Shown piece by piece: positions 36,668 to 47,615 of a DNA stretch of 64,000 nt. Source of the DNA: Pempheris klunzingeri. Its lineage: Eukaryota; Chordata; Actinopteri; Acropomatiformes; Pempheridae. The DNA is taken from NCBI RefSeq assembly GCF_042242105.1, contig NC_092029.1:9115885-9179884 (forward strand). The letters are read 5' to 3'. Numbering within the stretch: position 1 is the first letter of the stretch; the number at the start of each line of letters is the position of its first letter. The notes under the pieces were generated by a model. That model searched no databases and was not told the origin of the DNA. It was given only the letters and a program-made list of their open reading frames with translations. A program made the position numbers and the translations under genes.

Positions 36668-36815
36668 CAGACGTAGCCTGAACAATCACTTGTCGTTTTA
36701 AAAGCCACGACGCGTTTCCCAAAAATGTTTACACAAGTGCACAAAGTCTTGAAATCTTGAAAATAAAAACAGCGTAGCTAGCAACGAGGAAAAGCTTCCT
36801 CAGGAAGTGACGACA
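36668..36815 (-). promoter_or_regulatory. Putative 5' UTR exon and promoter of giant ORF A
   Basis: A CpG-containing segment unlike the AT-rich surroundings. On the minus strand it ends in a plausible donor (GTCTG then GTACGTG, exon edge 36668). It would splice to the acceptor ACTAAATACAG at 34767, about 37 nt before the ORF ATG. An ETS/CRE-like string, CAGGAAGTGACGAC, occupies 36801-36814. The same elements are kept in unit B (47474-47615). Confidence 0.4.
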
Positions 36816-39221
36816 AAAGGTCAGAGGTGGGGGATTTCAAAATAAAGGTGTGTAAGAATCGATTGTCGAGTGATAAAAAGTCAATTTTATAGAATAATCT
36901 TGCTGCCCTTTACGCACCATTGGAGAAAATGATCGAAAATCAAACCAGTTAAATACACTGAGTATTTAGCTAATCGCTTCAAAGACAAACTTAGACATTT
37001 CATTCAACCATATCAACAAATTAAGATTTGCAATAGTGTTACTAGTATTTATCAAGGATTATGTTCTGTAATATTCTTGCAAGCAGGGCAGTGAAGGCCT
37101 TTAAATTGGAGTCCCTCAAAATAAGGAGGGCAGTCTCAACAGACCTACATGCTGAATGCCGACAACTTACAAAACACAAGTTCTAAACTTAAAGTTCAGA
37201 GGAGAAATTACAGCAGACAGACGGAAATCAGGAGTCTGGTTATCCTCTGGATGCAGAACGCACAGAAATGAGGTGTACTCAATGCAATGCTGGCATTTTA
37301 ACACATTTTAGTCTACATTTCATGTTAATTATGAGTTATGGCCGAGTGAGAAATTAAACCTGTTGTAACTGAGTTGAGGTTTTTTTTTAATTATGTATTG
37401 TAGAGTCTCAGCTTTTCAGTCATACCCAACTTGTGCAATTCCCAAAGACTGTTTAGGGAACCAAGTATGCAGAAATATTCAATTACAACATTTTAAGAAA
37501 AGGCAAAAATAATATATTTATACAACCTGGATTTTTTTTGCATATAATTACAGTGGGTTTGTCTGTAAACAGACACTCAAAGCCTTTTTCATTCAGATAT
37601 GTTGAGGTGAGAGGTCAAGGGACGCCTTTGAATTATTTAGCTCCCCTCCTGACAAGCAAACATGACGTGGTTGGTACCAATGCATCTCCTGGGTCGTCTA
37701 GTGTCATTTGATACTAGTATCTTCTCTTGCTTTTAACACTGGGCCAGGTGAAGCCTCTGACAGACGGCAGAGGGTTAAAACACCACACAGGGGACGAAGC
37801 ATCTTCATTTTCCAGTGATAGTCAAATATAGTCATTATCTTTGCTTATTTCTGAGAATCACATATTAGTGATTTAACCTTTAATGTTTCTTTTAGTTTAA
37901 CAGAATTACTAATAATATATTATAATTCCTTTTTTTTGTTTAATAATTACCATTCATTGTCTCATTAGTTGTGATCAGTGTAATCATATTTATCTGACCT
38001 CGAGCGTTTTAATAGGTCTTTATACAGAACATTTCCATTCTGTCTCTGCATGCAAACTTAAAAAAAAAAAGAGTATATATTAATTTGTTTGAATGCACTT
38101 GAGTGTCAGTGTGTACATTGTACTTCACTGTATTTAATGTAGAAATATAAAATATAAATGTCAAAGTGCTTATCACACCTCCGTAGTACATATTGCATGA
38201 ACAGGACACTAAGCTTTATGTGCTTTAAGGTCTGACTGACCATACAGTCACACAGAACAACTGCATATGACCAGACGGCTTGTTGGATCCAATATAACAC
38301 TTGTCTTATAGGGTGTCTACTTCACTTTCAGGAGTTTTATTTTGAAGGCACAACCACTTGACCTTAGGAGTCTGACTGTTGCTGTTTTAACAAACAGATC
38401 AAAGCCAAATTATGTGCTTAAATCACACCAATTACTGAGATGTACATGAGCATTTAACTTCCATTTAGTTACATTTGTAACCACTGCCTGTGTGGAGTTT
38501 AACCATTGTATTAATTTGAGCCAACAAGCTTTATTACATTTTTTCCTCTCTGGTCTTGTGATCAGTGAGGCAGTTATCTGTAGTTTATTGCATCTGCCTG
38601 GTTTACAGGCTTCACGAAGTCTAGGTTTCTGTTGTTCCAAAGGAATAAAGAAAGCTACGGGTGTGGAGCACCACCAACAGCCCACGTTCAGTATTACATC
38701 TGTAGTCACATCATAACTGATCCTGATGCCTTCAACAGTTGAGTTGAGGATAAAACAACCTGAGATCAGATGGTTGGTGTTAAATGTTCTTTATCTGAAG
38801 CACACCAGGCAAATAACCATAAGCCATAAGCACGTCCTATACAGCAAAAGTTAATAATTTTCAAGCATAAGACACAGAGGGTTAGAGGATGCTTTCAAAT
38901 CTTTATACAACACACACTCATCTTTACACCACAGGTTCATGAAATGAATGATCTTTTGGAAACAACATTAAAAAAACAACTTAAAATAGAAAGTAGAAAT
39001 CAAAAAAAGTAAAGTGGAAAAACAAATTTAAAAACCATAAGAATGAAAAATATGAAGTCATCAACAACATTCTCTATTCACAGAAAATAAGTTTTAAAAG
39101 GCAATTAAGGCAGCTAATAGCATCTGTTTGATGTAAAACACACATGCCTCTTGTGTGAACTACAATTTAGAAGATTAACATAATTCCTGTTTGATGCCCA
39201 CACTTCACAATGTATGAGACA

Positions 39222-42200
39222 TCACAAGTCAGCAGGCACATGTTCTTGCAATTCTGTCATCGCTGTACTCTCGTTGCTCTCACCTATGGATAACATGGAG
39301 TATTCATTGGATTCTGCTGCTTCATCTGGGACTATATACTCAATATCTTCTGCACTGGACTCTGTTTTGACATAATGTGCTTCTAGTGGTACCGTCTGGA
39401 AGCAAATTTGGACCTCCTCATTTTCTGATTCAGTTTTTGTTTTGCTTTCGGAGTTAAGATTCATGTGTAGATCGGTATACCCAAGGGATCCTGCAGGTTC
39501 AGCTGGCACTAAATACTCAAGATTCTCAGCATTTGACTCTGTTTTGACATCAGCGTAATGTGGATGATATTTCTCCTCAGTGTCTGGTTCTGGTTTCATA
39601 TTGGCATAATATGGTTCGTCTATCTCCTCTTTAGCCTCCATGCTGTCCTGGAGAGGACTGCCACAGCCTACATTCACTGAACTATAATTCACCTGGGTTA
39701 TCCTCCAAGGATGTGAGTCATCATCATCAAAGCAAAGATCCTCTGTAGGTTGGACAACATCCAGAAAACTGAACTGAGTGACATCTGAATGGTGTCCGTC
39801 TTGCTGAACAGTACCATCCTTACTTGTTCTATTATCTGCCCCTTGTCTGGAATACCCTTTATGTTTCTTGTTTTGTCCCTTGTCTGAACACCTTTGTGGA
39901 GCCTTAGGATACACAAATGGCAGCTCGAAGACTTTGTTTGCTGTCCCTCGTTTTTTACGATACACCTTGACCATGGCTTGGACTCTGGATGCAGTTGCTA
40001 AGGAAAATTCCCAGCGCCTGTGATGTTGTGAGCTAAGATCAAAGTTATAGTCAAGGATGTCAAACAAAGTGTTTGGGAAATACTGTCCTGGTTTCCTGCT
40101 ATTTAGAAATTTATACACCTCAAACACTACATCTCTGGTCAATAGCTTTAAGTTCAGCTTTTCTTCCCTTGTTGATTTTGTGGTCACGTCCAGGTCCAAA
40201 CCTATCTTAGTACACATAGGATAAAGGTGCATTCCACTCTGTTGATCCGTCTTTGATTTTACAGCACTGATATTGGGACTTGGTATTGTGACTCCTTCCT
40301 TCGCTTGCAGTGCCAGCTGTCTTTTTTTAAAAGTTTCCCTCCTGTCATAGTCCTGCATGGCCAGTAACTCTTTTGGTTTACTTGCTTGTCCAGGTTGTTT
40401 GCGAGGTGCAGGCTGAATGACAAAAACTTCACTTAACCACGCGAGGCTGCAATCATTTAGTGAAGCCACTTTGCGGAACTGCATTCCAGGAGATGCATCT
40501 AGGCTCTGTGCACCAATGTTGAAGTTGTGGTCAAGGAGATCACAAATAATCTGTTTTTTTGTTCCACATAATTTTTTGGCAAAACAATCCACTTCCATCA
40601 TGATCCCACGTGTCAATACACTTGAGTCAAGTTTATAGTTTGGTTGGTCTTTGCCCACACACAGGCTCAGACCTATTTTCTTGCAGCGAGGGTAACTGTT
40701 CATTATTGTCTCCTCAGTTGTTGAAAGGGTCGAGGGCGGCTCTTTTGTTGGCTTTTGTGCAGTGCAGTTTGCATCAGCAGAGACGGTGTCAGTCATGGTA
40801 CGTGAGCGAGAGTGATGCATGCGACCAGGGTCCGATTCATTCTGACAGAGTTTAAGATACCTGTCTTGATAGCATTTTGGACAATATGTAGTTTTGTCAC
40901 AAGAAGATTCTTGGGTGCACTCCATGTCAGGAAGTTCAAAAGGCGTATGCAGTAGACCATTTCTTTTGTGTGCATAAGCTCCTCTAACTTTAACCATAGC
41001 TTGCGCAGCAAAGGTATTGCGAACCAGCTCAGTTTTCAAATTGAGATCAAAATTATGCTCCAGTATCTCTGTGATGAAATGCTTTGTGGCTGATTCCAGT
41101 GCTGTGGCAAAAGTGCCAAGTTCAACCATGATACCATTGGTCAGTAATTTTGCGTCAAGATTTTGTTTTACTCCAGATCCTACATTGAAATCAATGCCTA
41201 ATTTCTTACATTTGGAGTAAAAATAGAGTGGGCAGTGTTCTTCATGAGGTATTGAGAGGATTTGCTGAATATGATTGGCTCGCAGCTTCCACAGCTTTAT
41301 TTTGAGCTCATTTTGGGGTTCAGTGTAAGAGCAGCTTTGACCCAACGGTGTCTTGTAATTTTTGCGTAGATTCCTTTCCTGCACTGCAACTGGAATTCGC
41401 TCAAGAATATTTTTGGAGACCTCAGAGTCTCCACTTTGTGAATCCAGATCAAAGTTGTGTCTAAGAACGTCGAGACAAATCTGCTCAAATGTTCCACACA
41501 ACTTTTCTGCAAAGTTTGTCACTTCAGTCATTGCTCCATTGGTCAATTTGTTGAGTTCGAGTTTTTTGTGTGGTTGGCGCTTGTTTACATGTAGCCTCAG
41601 ACCTATTTTCTTGCAGAAGGGATAAAGATCCACACTTTTCCCTGAAACATGTTCTTCAGTTTCAGCAGGTGAATCAGTAGGACACTCAGGAGCAACATCA
41701 GACTCCTCCATTCTCAGTATGCTGCTGATTTCAGGATTGACACTGTCCATGCTCTGAGTTGCCAATAATGACGTGGGACCAGGAAGTTCAAAAACTTTAG
41801 TCGAGAATTTGATTGCATCTTGGCATTTTTTCAGTTGTCTTACTCTGTTCATCATTTCATGTGTGAAATTGTTTCTTTGGTGTTCACTCTGCAGGCCAAA
41901 GTCAAAGTTGTATTCAAGAATCTCCATGATGAAATCCTGCTGCGATGAATTCATTGCTAAAGCAAATTTAGCAACTTCAAGCAAAACAGTATTAGTCAAA
42001 GAGTCAAGACCGAAGTCTTGCTTTGGGCCAAATCCAACATTGAACTCTAGGCCGAATCTCTTGGACCAAGTGAGTAAACCGAACTGTCTGCTTGGTGCAG
42101 AGAGGATTTGTTTGACACGTTTTGCACGCAACATCCACAAGTGTTTCTCTGTTCCTATTTCTTCCTGTTCCATGTCAGAGTTGTCGTCCTGATTACCAGT

Positions 42201-45200
42201 GTCCGAATCAGAGTCTAAATCAGACTCTCCTAGAGGACAAGTGTAGTTGTTGTCTGCTCTTATTTCTTGGTGGTCCAAGTCACAATCAGTTGTTCTCATC
42301 TGTTTTTCATTTTTTGAAGGACTTGACTGCATGGCTCTTTCCGCCTTTGCTTGCAGGGCCAGCTTTCTCTTTTGTAAAGTTTCTTTTTCACGTCCCTGCA
42401 TGACCAGTTTTTTTTTTAATCTAAGTGTTTGTTCAGGATCCTTTGGAGGAATACGCTGAATAACAAACACTTCATCTAACCAGTTAGGGTCGCTCTGCTT
42501 TCGTGCATTGAATCTGGAAAATAGCGCTGAAGGATTTACATCTCGGCTCTGTGCACCAATGTTGAAATTGTGTTCAAGGACATCATTAACGATCTTGTAT
42601 TTTGTTCCACACAATTTTTTGGCAAAACTAGTCACGTCATTCATAATCCCACATGTCAATACACTTGTGTCAAGTTTATCTTTTGGTTGGTCTTTGTCCA
42701 CACATAGATCCAACCCAATTTTCTTGCAGCGAGGGTAACTGTTCATTATTGTCTCCTCAGTTGTTGAGAAGGTAGAGGACCGATCCTCTGCTGGCTTTTG
42801 TGCAGTGCAGTTCGTATCAGCAGAGACTGTGTCAGTCATGGTGTAAGGACGATGAATATGACCAGGGTCTGATTCATCCTGATAAAGATTTCTGTCTTGA
42901 TGGCATATGGGGCAATATGTAGTTCTGTTATAAGTGGGTTCTTGCATGCACTCCATGTCAGGAAGTTCAAAAGGCATTTGCACTTTGCCTGGGCTGTATT
43001 TTTTTAGTGTGAATTTAGTGTGAGTTTGCTTTGTAAAGGCATTGCGATACAGATCATTTTTGAAATTAAGATTGAAATTATACTCCAGTATCTCTGTGAT
43101 GAAATGCTTTGTGGCTGCCATCAGTGCTTTGGCAAAAGTGTAAAGTTCAACCATGATGCCATGGGTCAATAATTTGGGATCGAGATTTTGTTTTACTCCA
43201 GATCCTACATTGAAATCAATGCCTATTTTCTTGCATCTGGAGTAAAAATAGAGCGGGCAGTGTTCTTCATGAGGTACTGAGAGGATTCGCTGAATGTGAT
43301 TGGTCCGCAATTTCCACAGCATTAAATTGAGCTCATCTTGATGTTCAGTGTCAGTGGAGTTACTTATATTTTGGTCTGTGATTGTAGCCTGGGAAGAACC
43401 AGCACTACATGCATTTAAAGTTGGTTTGTTCTGACAATCCAGTTTCACAATTTTTGAGGAATCTTTTCTTGTGCTCTTTAGTTCCCTGCAGGATCTTGCG
43501 CAGTTGGAGAGATTCCTTTGCTGAATTATAGCTGGAATTTGCTCAAGAATATTTTTGACGACGTCAGAGTCTCCACTTTGTGAATCCAGATCAAAGTTGT
43601 GTCTAAAGATGTCAAGACAAATTTGCTGAAATGTTCCACACAACTTTTCTGCAAAGTTTGTCACTTCAGTCATTGCTCCATTGGTCAATTTGTTGAGTTC
43701 CAGTCTTTTGTGTGGTTGGCGCTTGTTTACATGCAGCCTCAGACCTATTTTCTTGCAAAAGGGATAAAGATCCACACTTTTCCCTGAAACATGTTCTTCA
43801 GTTTCAGCAGGTGAATCAGTAGGACACTCAGGAGCAACATCAGACTCCTCCATTCTCAGTATGCTGCTGATTTCAGGATTGACACTGTCCATGCTCTGAT
43901 TTGCCAATAATGACGTGGGACCAGGAAGTTCAAAAACTTTAGTCGAGAATTTGATTGCATCTTGGCATTTTTTCAGTTGTCTTACTCTGTTCATCATTTC
44001 ATGTGTGAAATTGTTCCTTTGGTGTTCACTCTGCAGGCCAAAGTCAAAGTTGTACTCAAGAATCTCCATGATGAAATCCTGCTGTGATAAATTCATTGCT
44101 AAAGCAAATTTAGCAACTTCTAGCAAAACAGCATTAGGCAAAGAGTCAAGACTGAAGTCTTGCTTTGGGCCAAATCCAACATTGAACTCAAGGCCGAATT
44201 TTTGGGACCAAGTGAATAGACCGAACTGTTTGTTTGGTCCAGAGATTATTTGTTTGACACGGTTTGCACGCAACTTCCACATGTGTTTCTCTGTTGCCAT
44301 TTCATTTTGATCCATGTCAGAGTTTGATGGGTTTTGTAAGTCCTCCTGATTACCAGTGTTTTCCAAATCTGTGACCTCATCTGAGTCTAGATCAGACTCT
44401 CCTTGAGGACAAGTGTAGCGACAGTCACCTTCTTCTGTTCCACTGGTGCACAAGTCAGTGTCATGAGAAAGCGTGTCCGTCTCCATGTGTTGAGACCATA
44501 CTAATCTGCGCCTTTTGGTGACCTGTTCACTTGTACTCACGACAGCCCTCTTCTCCTGTTTGTTTCTTGTTACTTCCTTAAACTGATATTGAGGGGCTCT
44601 TATACAGGACAGATCTTGGGGTCTGTTGATGAGGTTTGTCTGAAAGGAAAATGGCTCATTTTCAAATTCCTTTCTCCTTTTTAGCAGGTGTGAGATGTTG
44701 AGCCAGACTTGATTTTTGACCTGCTGACTTTTGAGATCAAGATGAAAATTATGCATCAACACACTCAGAACAATGGAGCTGTAGGATCCAGTCAATACTC
44801 TGGTGAAGTGTAGTACTTCTAACATCACTCCCTTTGTCAACAAACCTGGATCTAGACTTTGTTTTGACCCAACGTCAAGGTTCAGATCAATTTCCTCACA
44901 ATAAGGGAATGAAGGGAGAGGACTGTCTTTCAGTTCCTCTGTTGACTGAGCTGCTGAACACTTGTATTCATCCTGATGTTCACCGTCATCAGCATGGACT
45001 CCATCCATCTTACATTCTGGCCCAGATGATGTGTCAAAGAGAGTAAAAACTTCATGTTTATCTTCAGGAGGGTTTCTGATCAGGTCTTGGACTTTGTGTA
45101 GAATTCGAGCAGTAAAATCAATCCGCTGTTGTTCACTTTCCAAACCAAGGTCAAAATTGTTCTCCAGAATGTTTGTAATAAAATGCCCTTCACTCTGATT

Positions 45201-45434
45201 TACTATTTTAGCAAAGTCACAGACCTCAAGAATGATAGCATTTGTCACTAATTGTAAATCCAATTTTTTCTGTCTATTGGATGTTACATTAAAATCCAAT
45301 CCTATTTCACTGCTGTTATGGAATGATTCTGGATGTCTCCAATATTTGTTAACATGCATGATGCGCCACTGCCATACTGTGCTGGCATCCATCTTCTTTC
45401 TGTCCCTCAGACTGCAGGCATCCCTGTTGTCCAT
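39222..45434 (-). CDS. Giant modular protein of unknown function, copy B (2070 aa)
   Basis: Near-identical paralogue of the 28523-34729 ORF, with the same 11 modules, super-repeats (about 42306-44417 and 40272-42245) and tail. Length differences are all whole codons. B has 15 more residues after module 7 (GPTSLLATQSMDSVN region). It has 8 fewer in the second acidic linker, 4 fewer after module 5, and 1 fewer in a lysine-rich linker. Substitutions are scattered and conservative. In the first knuckle B has CPIC and loses a His (NLYQ for NLYH). The tail site is VKTES where A has FKTES. The promoter would lie about 1 kb downstream of the DDX1 stop. Function unknown. Confidence 0.85.
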   Translation of the reverse strand: MDNRDACSLRDRKKMDASTVWQWRIMHVNKYWRHPESFHNSSEIGLDFNVTSNRQKKLDLQLVTNAIILEVCDFAKIVNQSEGHFITNILENNFDLGLESEQQRIDFTARILHKVQDLIRNPPEDKHEVFTLFDTSSGPECKMDGVHADDGEHQDEYKCSAAQSTEELKDSPLPSFPYCEEIDLNLDVGSKQSLDPGLLTKGVMLEVLHFTRVLTGSYSSIVLSVLMHNFHLDLKSQQVKNQVWLNISHLLKRRKEFENEPFSFQTNLINRPQDLSCIRAPQYQFKEVTRNKQEKRAVVSTSEQVTKRRRLVWSQHMETDTLSHDTDLCTSGTEEGDCRYTCPQGESDLDSDEVTDLENTGNQEDLQNPSNSDMDQNEMATEKHMWKLRANRVKQIISGPNKQFGLFTWSQKFGLEFNVGFGPKQDFSLDSLPNAVLLEVAKFALAMNLSQQDFIMEILEYNFDFGLQSEHQRNNFTHEMMNRVRQLKKCQDAIKFSTKVFELPGPTSLLANQSMDSVNPEISSILRMEESDVAPECPTDSPAETEEHVSGKSVDLYPFCKKIGLRLHVNKRQPHKRLELNKLTNGAMTEVTNFAEKLCGTFQQICLDIFRHNFDLDSQSGDSDVVKNILEQIPAIIQQRNLSNCARSCRELKSTRKDSSKIVKLDCQNKPTLNACSAGSSQATITDQNISNSTDTEHQDELNLMLWKLRTNHIQRILSVPHEEHCPLYFYSRCKKIGIDFNVGSGVKQNLDPKLLTHGIMVELYTFAKALMAATKHFITEILEYNFNLNFKNDLYRNAFTKQTHTKFTLKKYSPGKVQMPFELPDMECMQEPTYNRTTYCPICHQDRNLYQDESDPGHIHRPYTMTDTVSADTNCTAQKPAEDRSSTFSTTEETIMNSYPRCKKIGLDLCVDKDQPKDKLDTSVLTCGIMNDVTSFAKKLCGTKYKIVNDVLEHNFNIGAQSRDVNPSALFSRFNARKQSDPNWLDEVFVIQRIPPKDPEQTLRLKKKLVMQGREKETLQKRKLALQAKAERAMQSSPSKNEKQMRTTDCDLDHQEIRADNNYTCPLGESDLDSDSDTGNQDDNSDMEQEEIGTEKHLWMLRAKRVKQILSAPSRQFGLLTWSKRFGLEFNVGFGPKQDFGLDSLTNTVLLEVAKFALAMNSSQQDFIMEILEYNFDFGLQSEHQRNNFTHEMMNRVRQLKKCQDAIKFSTKVFELPGPTSLLATQSMDSVNPEISSILRMEESDVAPECPTDSPAETEEHVSGKSVDLYPFCKKIGLRLHVNKRQPHKKLELNKLTNGAMTEVTNFAEKLCGTFEQICLDVLRHNFDLDSQSGDSEVSKNILERIPVAVQERNLRKNYKTPLGQSCSYTEPQNELKIKLWKLRANHIQQILSIPHEEHCPLYFYSKCKKLGIDFNVGSGVKQNLDAKLLTNGIMVELGTFATALESATKHFITEILEHNFDLNLKTELVRNTFAAQAMVKVRGAYAHKRNGLLHTPFELPDMECTQESSCDKTTYCPKCYQDRYLKLCQNESDPGRMHHSRSRTMTDTVSADANCTAQKPTKEPPSTLSTTEETIMNSYPRCKKIGLSLCVGKDQPNYKLDSSVLTRGIMMEVDCFAKKLCGTKKQIICDLLDHNFNIGAQSLDASPGMQFRKVASLNDCSLAWLSEVFVIQPAPRKQPGQASKPKELLAMQDYDRRETFKKRQLALQAKEGVTIPSPNISAVKSKTDQQSGMHLYPMCTKIGLDLDVTTKSTREEKLNLKLLTRDVVFEVYKFLNSRKPGQYFPNTLFDILDYNFDLSSQHHRRWEFSLATASRVQAMVKVYRKKRGTANKVFELPFVYPKAPQRCSDKGQNKKHKGYSRQGADNRTSKDGTVQQDGHHSDVTQFSFLDVVQPTEDLCFDDDDSHPWRITQVNYSSVNVGCGSPLQDSMEAKEEIDEPYYANMKPEPDTEEKYHPHYADVKTESNAENLEYLVPAEPAGSLGYTDLHMNLNSESKTKTESENEEVQICFQTVPLEAHYVKTESSAEDIEYIVPDEAAESNEYSMLSIGESNESTAMTELQEHVPADL
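40272..44417 (-). repeat. Two four-module super-repeats of giant ORF B
   Basis: Super-repeat 1 lies at about 42306-44417 and super-repeat 2 at about 40272-42245. In B, module 3 carries the NNFTHEMM and KFSTK forms that in A are confined to module 7. B module 7 is followed by the GPTSLLATQSMDSVN segment that in A follows only module 3. This mixes the two super-repeats. Confidence 0.85.
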
Positions 45435-45803
45435 CTTCAGTGATTTTCTTGGTCGTCTACGTACTCCGTTTCTGTATTTAGTTCAGGAAAAAAATGTATA
45501 AATGATACACCCTGTATCTCAGTCTTCAGCCACACTTTATCTAACTGCATTAATTCTCTAGTTCTCAGATTATAACACACAGGTTACGCTCATAGCTTCT
45601 GAAACAACTTTTTGCAGGTTTGTCTCTTTCTTGTCGTCAATGTGACTGCTTTGGGTCTGAGGTCACTAGTGATGGGCTTCTGACAATATGTCAGTCTAAA
45701 TTGCTATGGATGAGCTAAGTTGCAGCAAAGTGATGAGCAATTGCTTTAGATGAGACATTTCCCTAAGCAGCAATGTGCAGGAGCTAACATAGTCATTTGT
45801 ATA

Positions 45804-46831
45804 CCGTATTTTTCGGACTATATGGCGCACCGGATTATAAAGCGCAATATCAATAAACGGGTCTATTTTCATACATAAGGCGCACTGGATTATAAGGCGC
45901 ATTAAGCGAAACAAAACAGTCAGATAAGTCAAACTTTATTCAACTCATTCACAATAACTCTCAACATTGCTCAGTTGTAACACATAAAATACAAAACAAT
46001 ACACTCACTTTTTCAGTTTCACTTTGTGTTCTGGCCGGATCTTCTTGTCAGTGATCTTGTTCTTGCAGTAGGTGCGGAAAATGGCCATCTTTTCTTCGTA
46101 ATCCTTTGGCAGTTGCTGCGAGATGGTAGTTCTTGTGCGGATGGAGAGATTACGCCTTTTCATAAAACGGAAGCACCAAGAAGGACCTCCTCGAAAGTCG
46201 CTGATCTTCATGTCACGTGCTACCGCTGTTGCCTTGAGTCGAATAGAGACTGTGGAGACGCTTCTACCTGCTGTTCTCTGTTCAATAGCCCACTGTTCTA
46301 TCTTGTCCTCTAACTGTGACCATCTCGCTTTGTTCCCTCGGAAACTCTGTTTGGTCTTCTTTACTTGGCGCAGGTCATCTTCTTGCTTCCTCCACTTCCG
46401 TACCATTGATTCATTAATGTTGAATTCTCTCGCAGCTGCTCTATTCCCATGTTCTACTGCGTGACTGATAGCCTTGAGTTTGAAATCCGCTTCGTAAGCA
46501 TGTCTCTTAACATGTGCCATTTTGGGGTCCTTATACACACACCATAATATTATGTTGAAGCGCAGCACGTATTACGGTACTCCGCGGGGCTCCTGACTAC
46601 GGTAGCCGTAAAGCTCCGACAATCCATCAAGCGGTGCGGCCTCGTAGTTTACCAAAGTCCTACTAAAACATTTTGACAGACTTTTGAGCGCCGTGTACCA
46701 CATAAAATCGGTTCGAGGTCAGTAAGCACAACCAGAATTAATACATAAAGCGCACCGGATTATAAGGCGCACTGTCGATTTTTGAGAAAATTAAAGGATT
46801 TTAAGTGCGCTTTATAGTCCGAAAAATACGG
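45804..46831 (-). mobile_element. Pogo/Tigger-like DNA transposon, unit B only
   Basis: Terminal inverted repeats start CCGTATTTTTCGGACTATA at both ends, with the GCGCACCGGATTATAA motif just inside. It is flanked by TA (45802-45803 and 46832-46833). The matching site in unit A, TTGTGTACATAG at 36023, is empty with a single TA, so this is a clean insertion after the duplication. The element is 1028 bp and lacks a catalytic DDE region. Confidence 0.92.
46005..46568 (-). CDS. Transposon-encoded DNA-binding protein (CENP-B/pogo type), truncated transposase
   Basis: A 187-codon frame. The natural start is probably the internal Met of MAHVKRHAYEADFKLKAI (46520-46518), giving about 171 residues. 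It has a psq-type helix-turn-helix (AAAREFNINESMVRKWRKQ) followed by a CENP-B-type HTH (FRGGPSWCFRFMKRRNLS). The DDE catalytic domain that normally follows is missing, the frame ending at KVKLKK close to the terminal repeat. It could bind the element's ends but not cut DNA. Confidence 0.75.
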   Translation of the reverse strand: MLRFNIILWCVYKDPKMAHVKRHAYEADFKLKAISHAVEHGNRAAAREFNINESMVRKWRKQEDDLRQVKKTKQSFRGNKARWSQLEDKIEQWAIEQRTAGRSVSTVSIRLKATAVARDMKISDFRGGPSWCFRFMKRRNLSIRTRTTISQQLPKDYEEKMAIFRTYCKNKITDKKIRPEHKVKLKK

Positions 46832-47473
46832 TACATAGTTCCACAGTACTGGATACCTACTAATGTGCAGCCTCTCTCTATGTAGACTAGTGGAAGCTGT
46901 GCCACAATAAATCCATCAGGTCAGAGAGGACATGCTGATATTGAGGTGAATGCTTCCTTGCAGATCAGCAAATGCAGTGTGATAGAAGCTAGCTGCATAC
47001 CTCACAGAACATGATTTAGTTTAGCCAGGAGTTTCTCCAAAACATCTGCATCGTGGTTGGACATCCTCCAGCCCGCGAAGAGACGGTGCTGCTACAGTGC
47101 TGCCTTAAATGAAATAGATAGATAGATAGAAATACTTTATTGATCCCCGGGGTGAAATTCTGGTGTTGCAGTAGTAGAGAAAAGTGACCACCACCATGAA
47201 TCCAAACAATAAACAAGCAAGATAAAAATGTACAAACTACACCTTCAAATGTTCGTTAACTCGTGTATGACTCCGAACAGTAGTTTAACGTGGAAACAGA
47301 CTTCTTTCTCCATCAACATGTAAACCAATAACGTCCAGATAAAAGCGAGATTTAGCGCCAAAGCGAAGTCGCGATTGTTTCATATGAGGACACGTATCAA
47401 CCAGTGTTTCTACAAAACATGGAGGAGACGAGGCTCCATCTCTAAACGGGTCTAAACAAAGGAGCACACGTAC

Positions 47474-47615
47474 CAGACGTAGCCTGAACAATCACTTGTC
47501 TTTTTAAAAACCACGATGCGTTTCCCAAAAATGTTTACACAAGTGCACAAAGTCTTGAAATCAAAACCAGCGTAACTAGCTAGCAACGAGGAATAGCTTC
47601 CTCAGGAAGTGACGA
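47474..47615 (-). promoter_or_regulatory. Putative 5' UTR exon and promoter of giant ORF B
   Basis: Counterpart of 36668-36815, with the donor (GTCTG then GTACGTG) and CAGGAAGTGACGAC (47603-47616) both conserved. The matching acceptor is at 45472. Confidence 0.4.

Larger units (their letters stand above)
26826..37338. repeat. Tandem segmental duplication, unit A
   Basis: Direct copy of unit B, from TGGCCGAGTGAG at the left to ATTATGAGTTA at the right. It carries giant ORF A, its 5' exon, a hAT remnant with a local duplication, and an A-only block of about 68 bp (27879-27946) resembling a LINE 3' tail. Compared with unit B it lacks a block of about 210 bp (37362-37576 in B) and some 50 bp near 27030. 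Noncoding sequence 3' of the ORF is almost identical between units, suggesting a recent event. Confidence 0.93.

Noticed and set aside
28523..45434. Giant ORFs as transposon or viral polyproteins
   Set aside because: No reverse transcriptase, integrase, DDE or protease motif, no terminal repeats at the unit ends, and the copies are direct tandem neighbours made by one segmental duplication.
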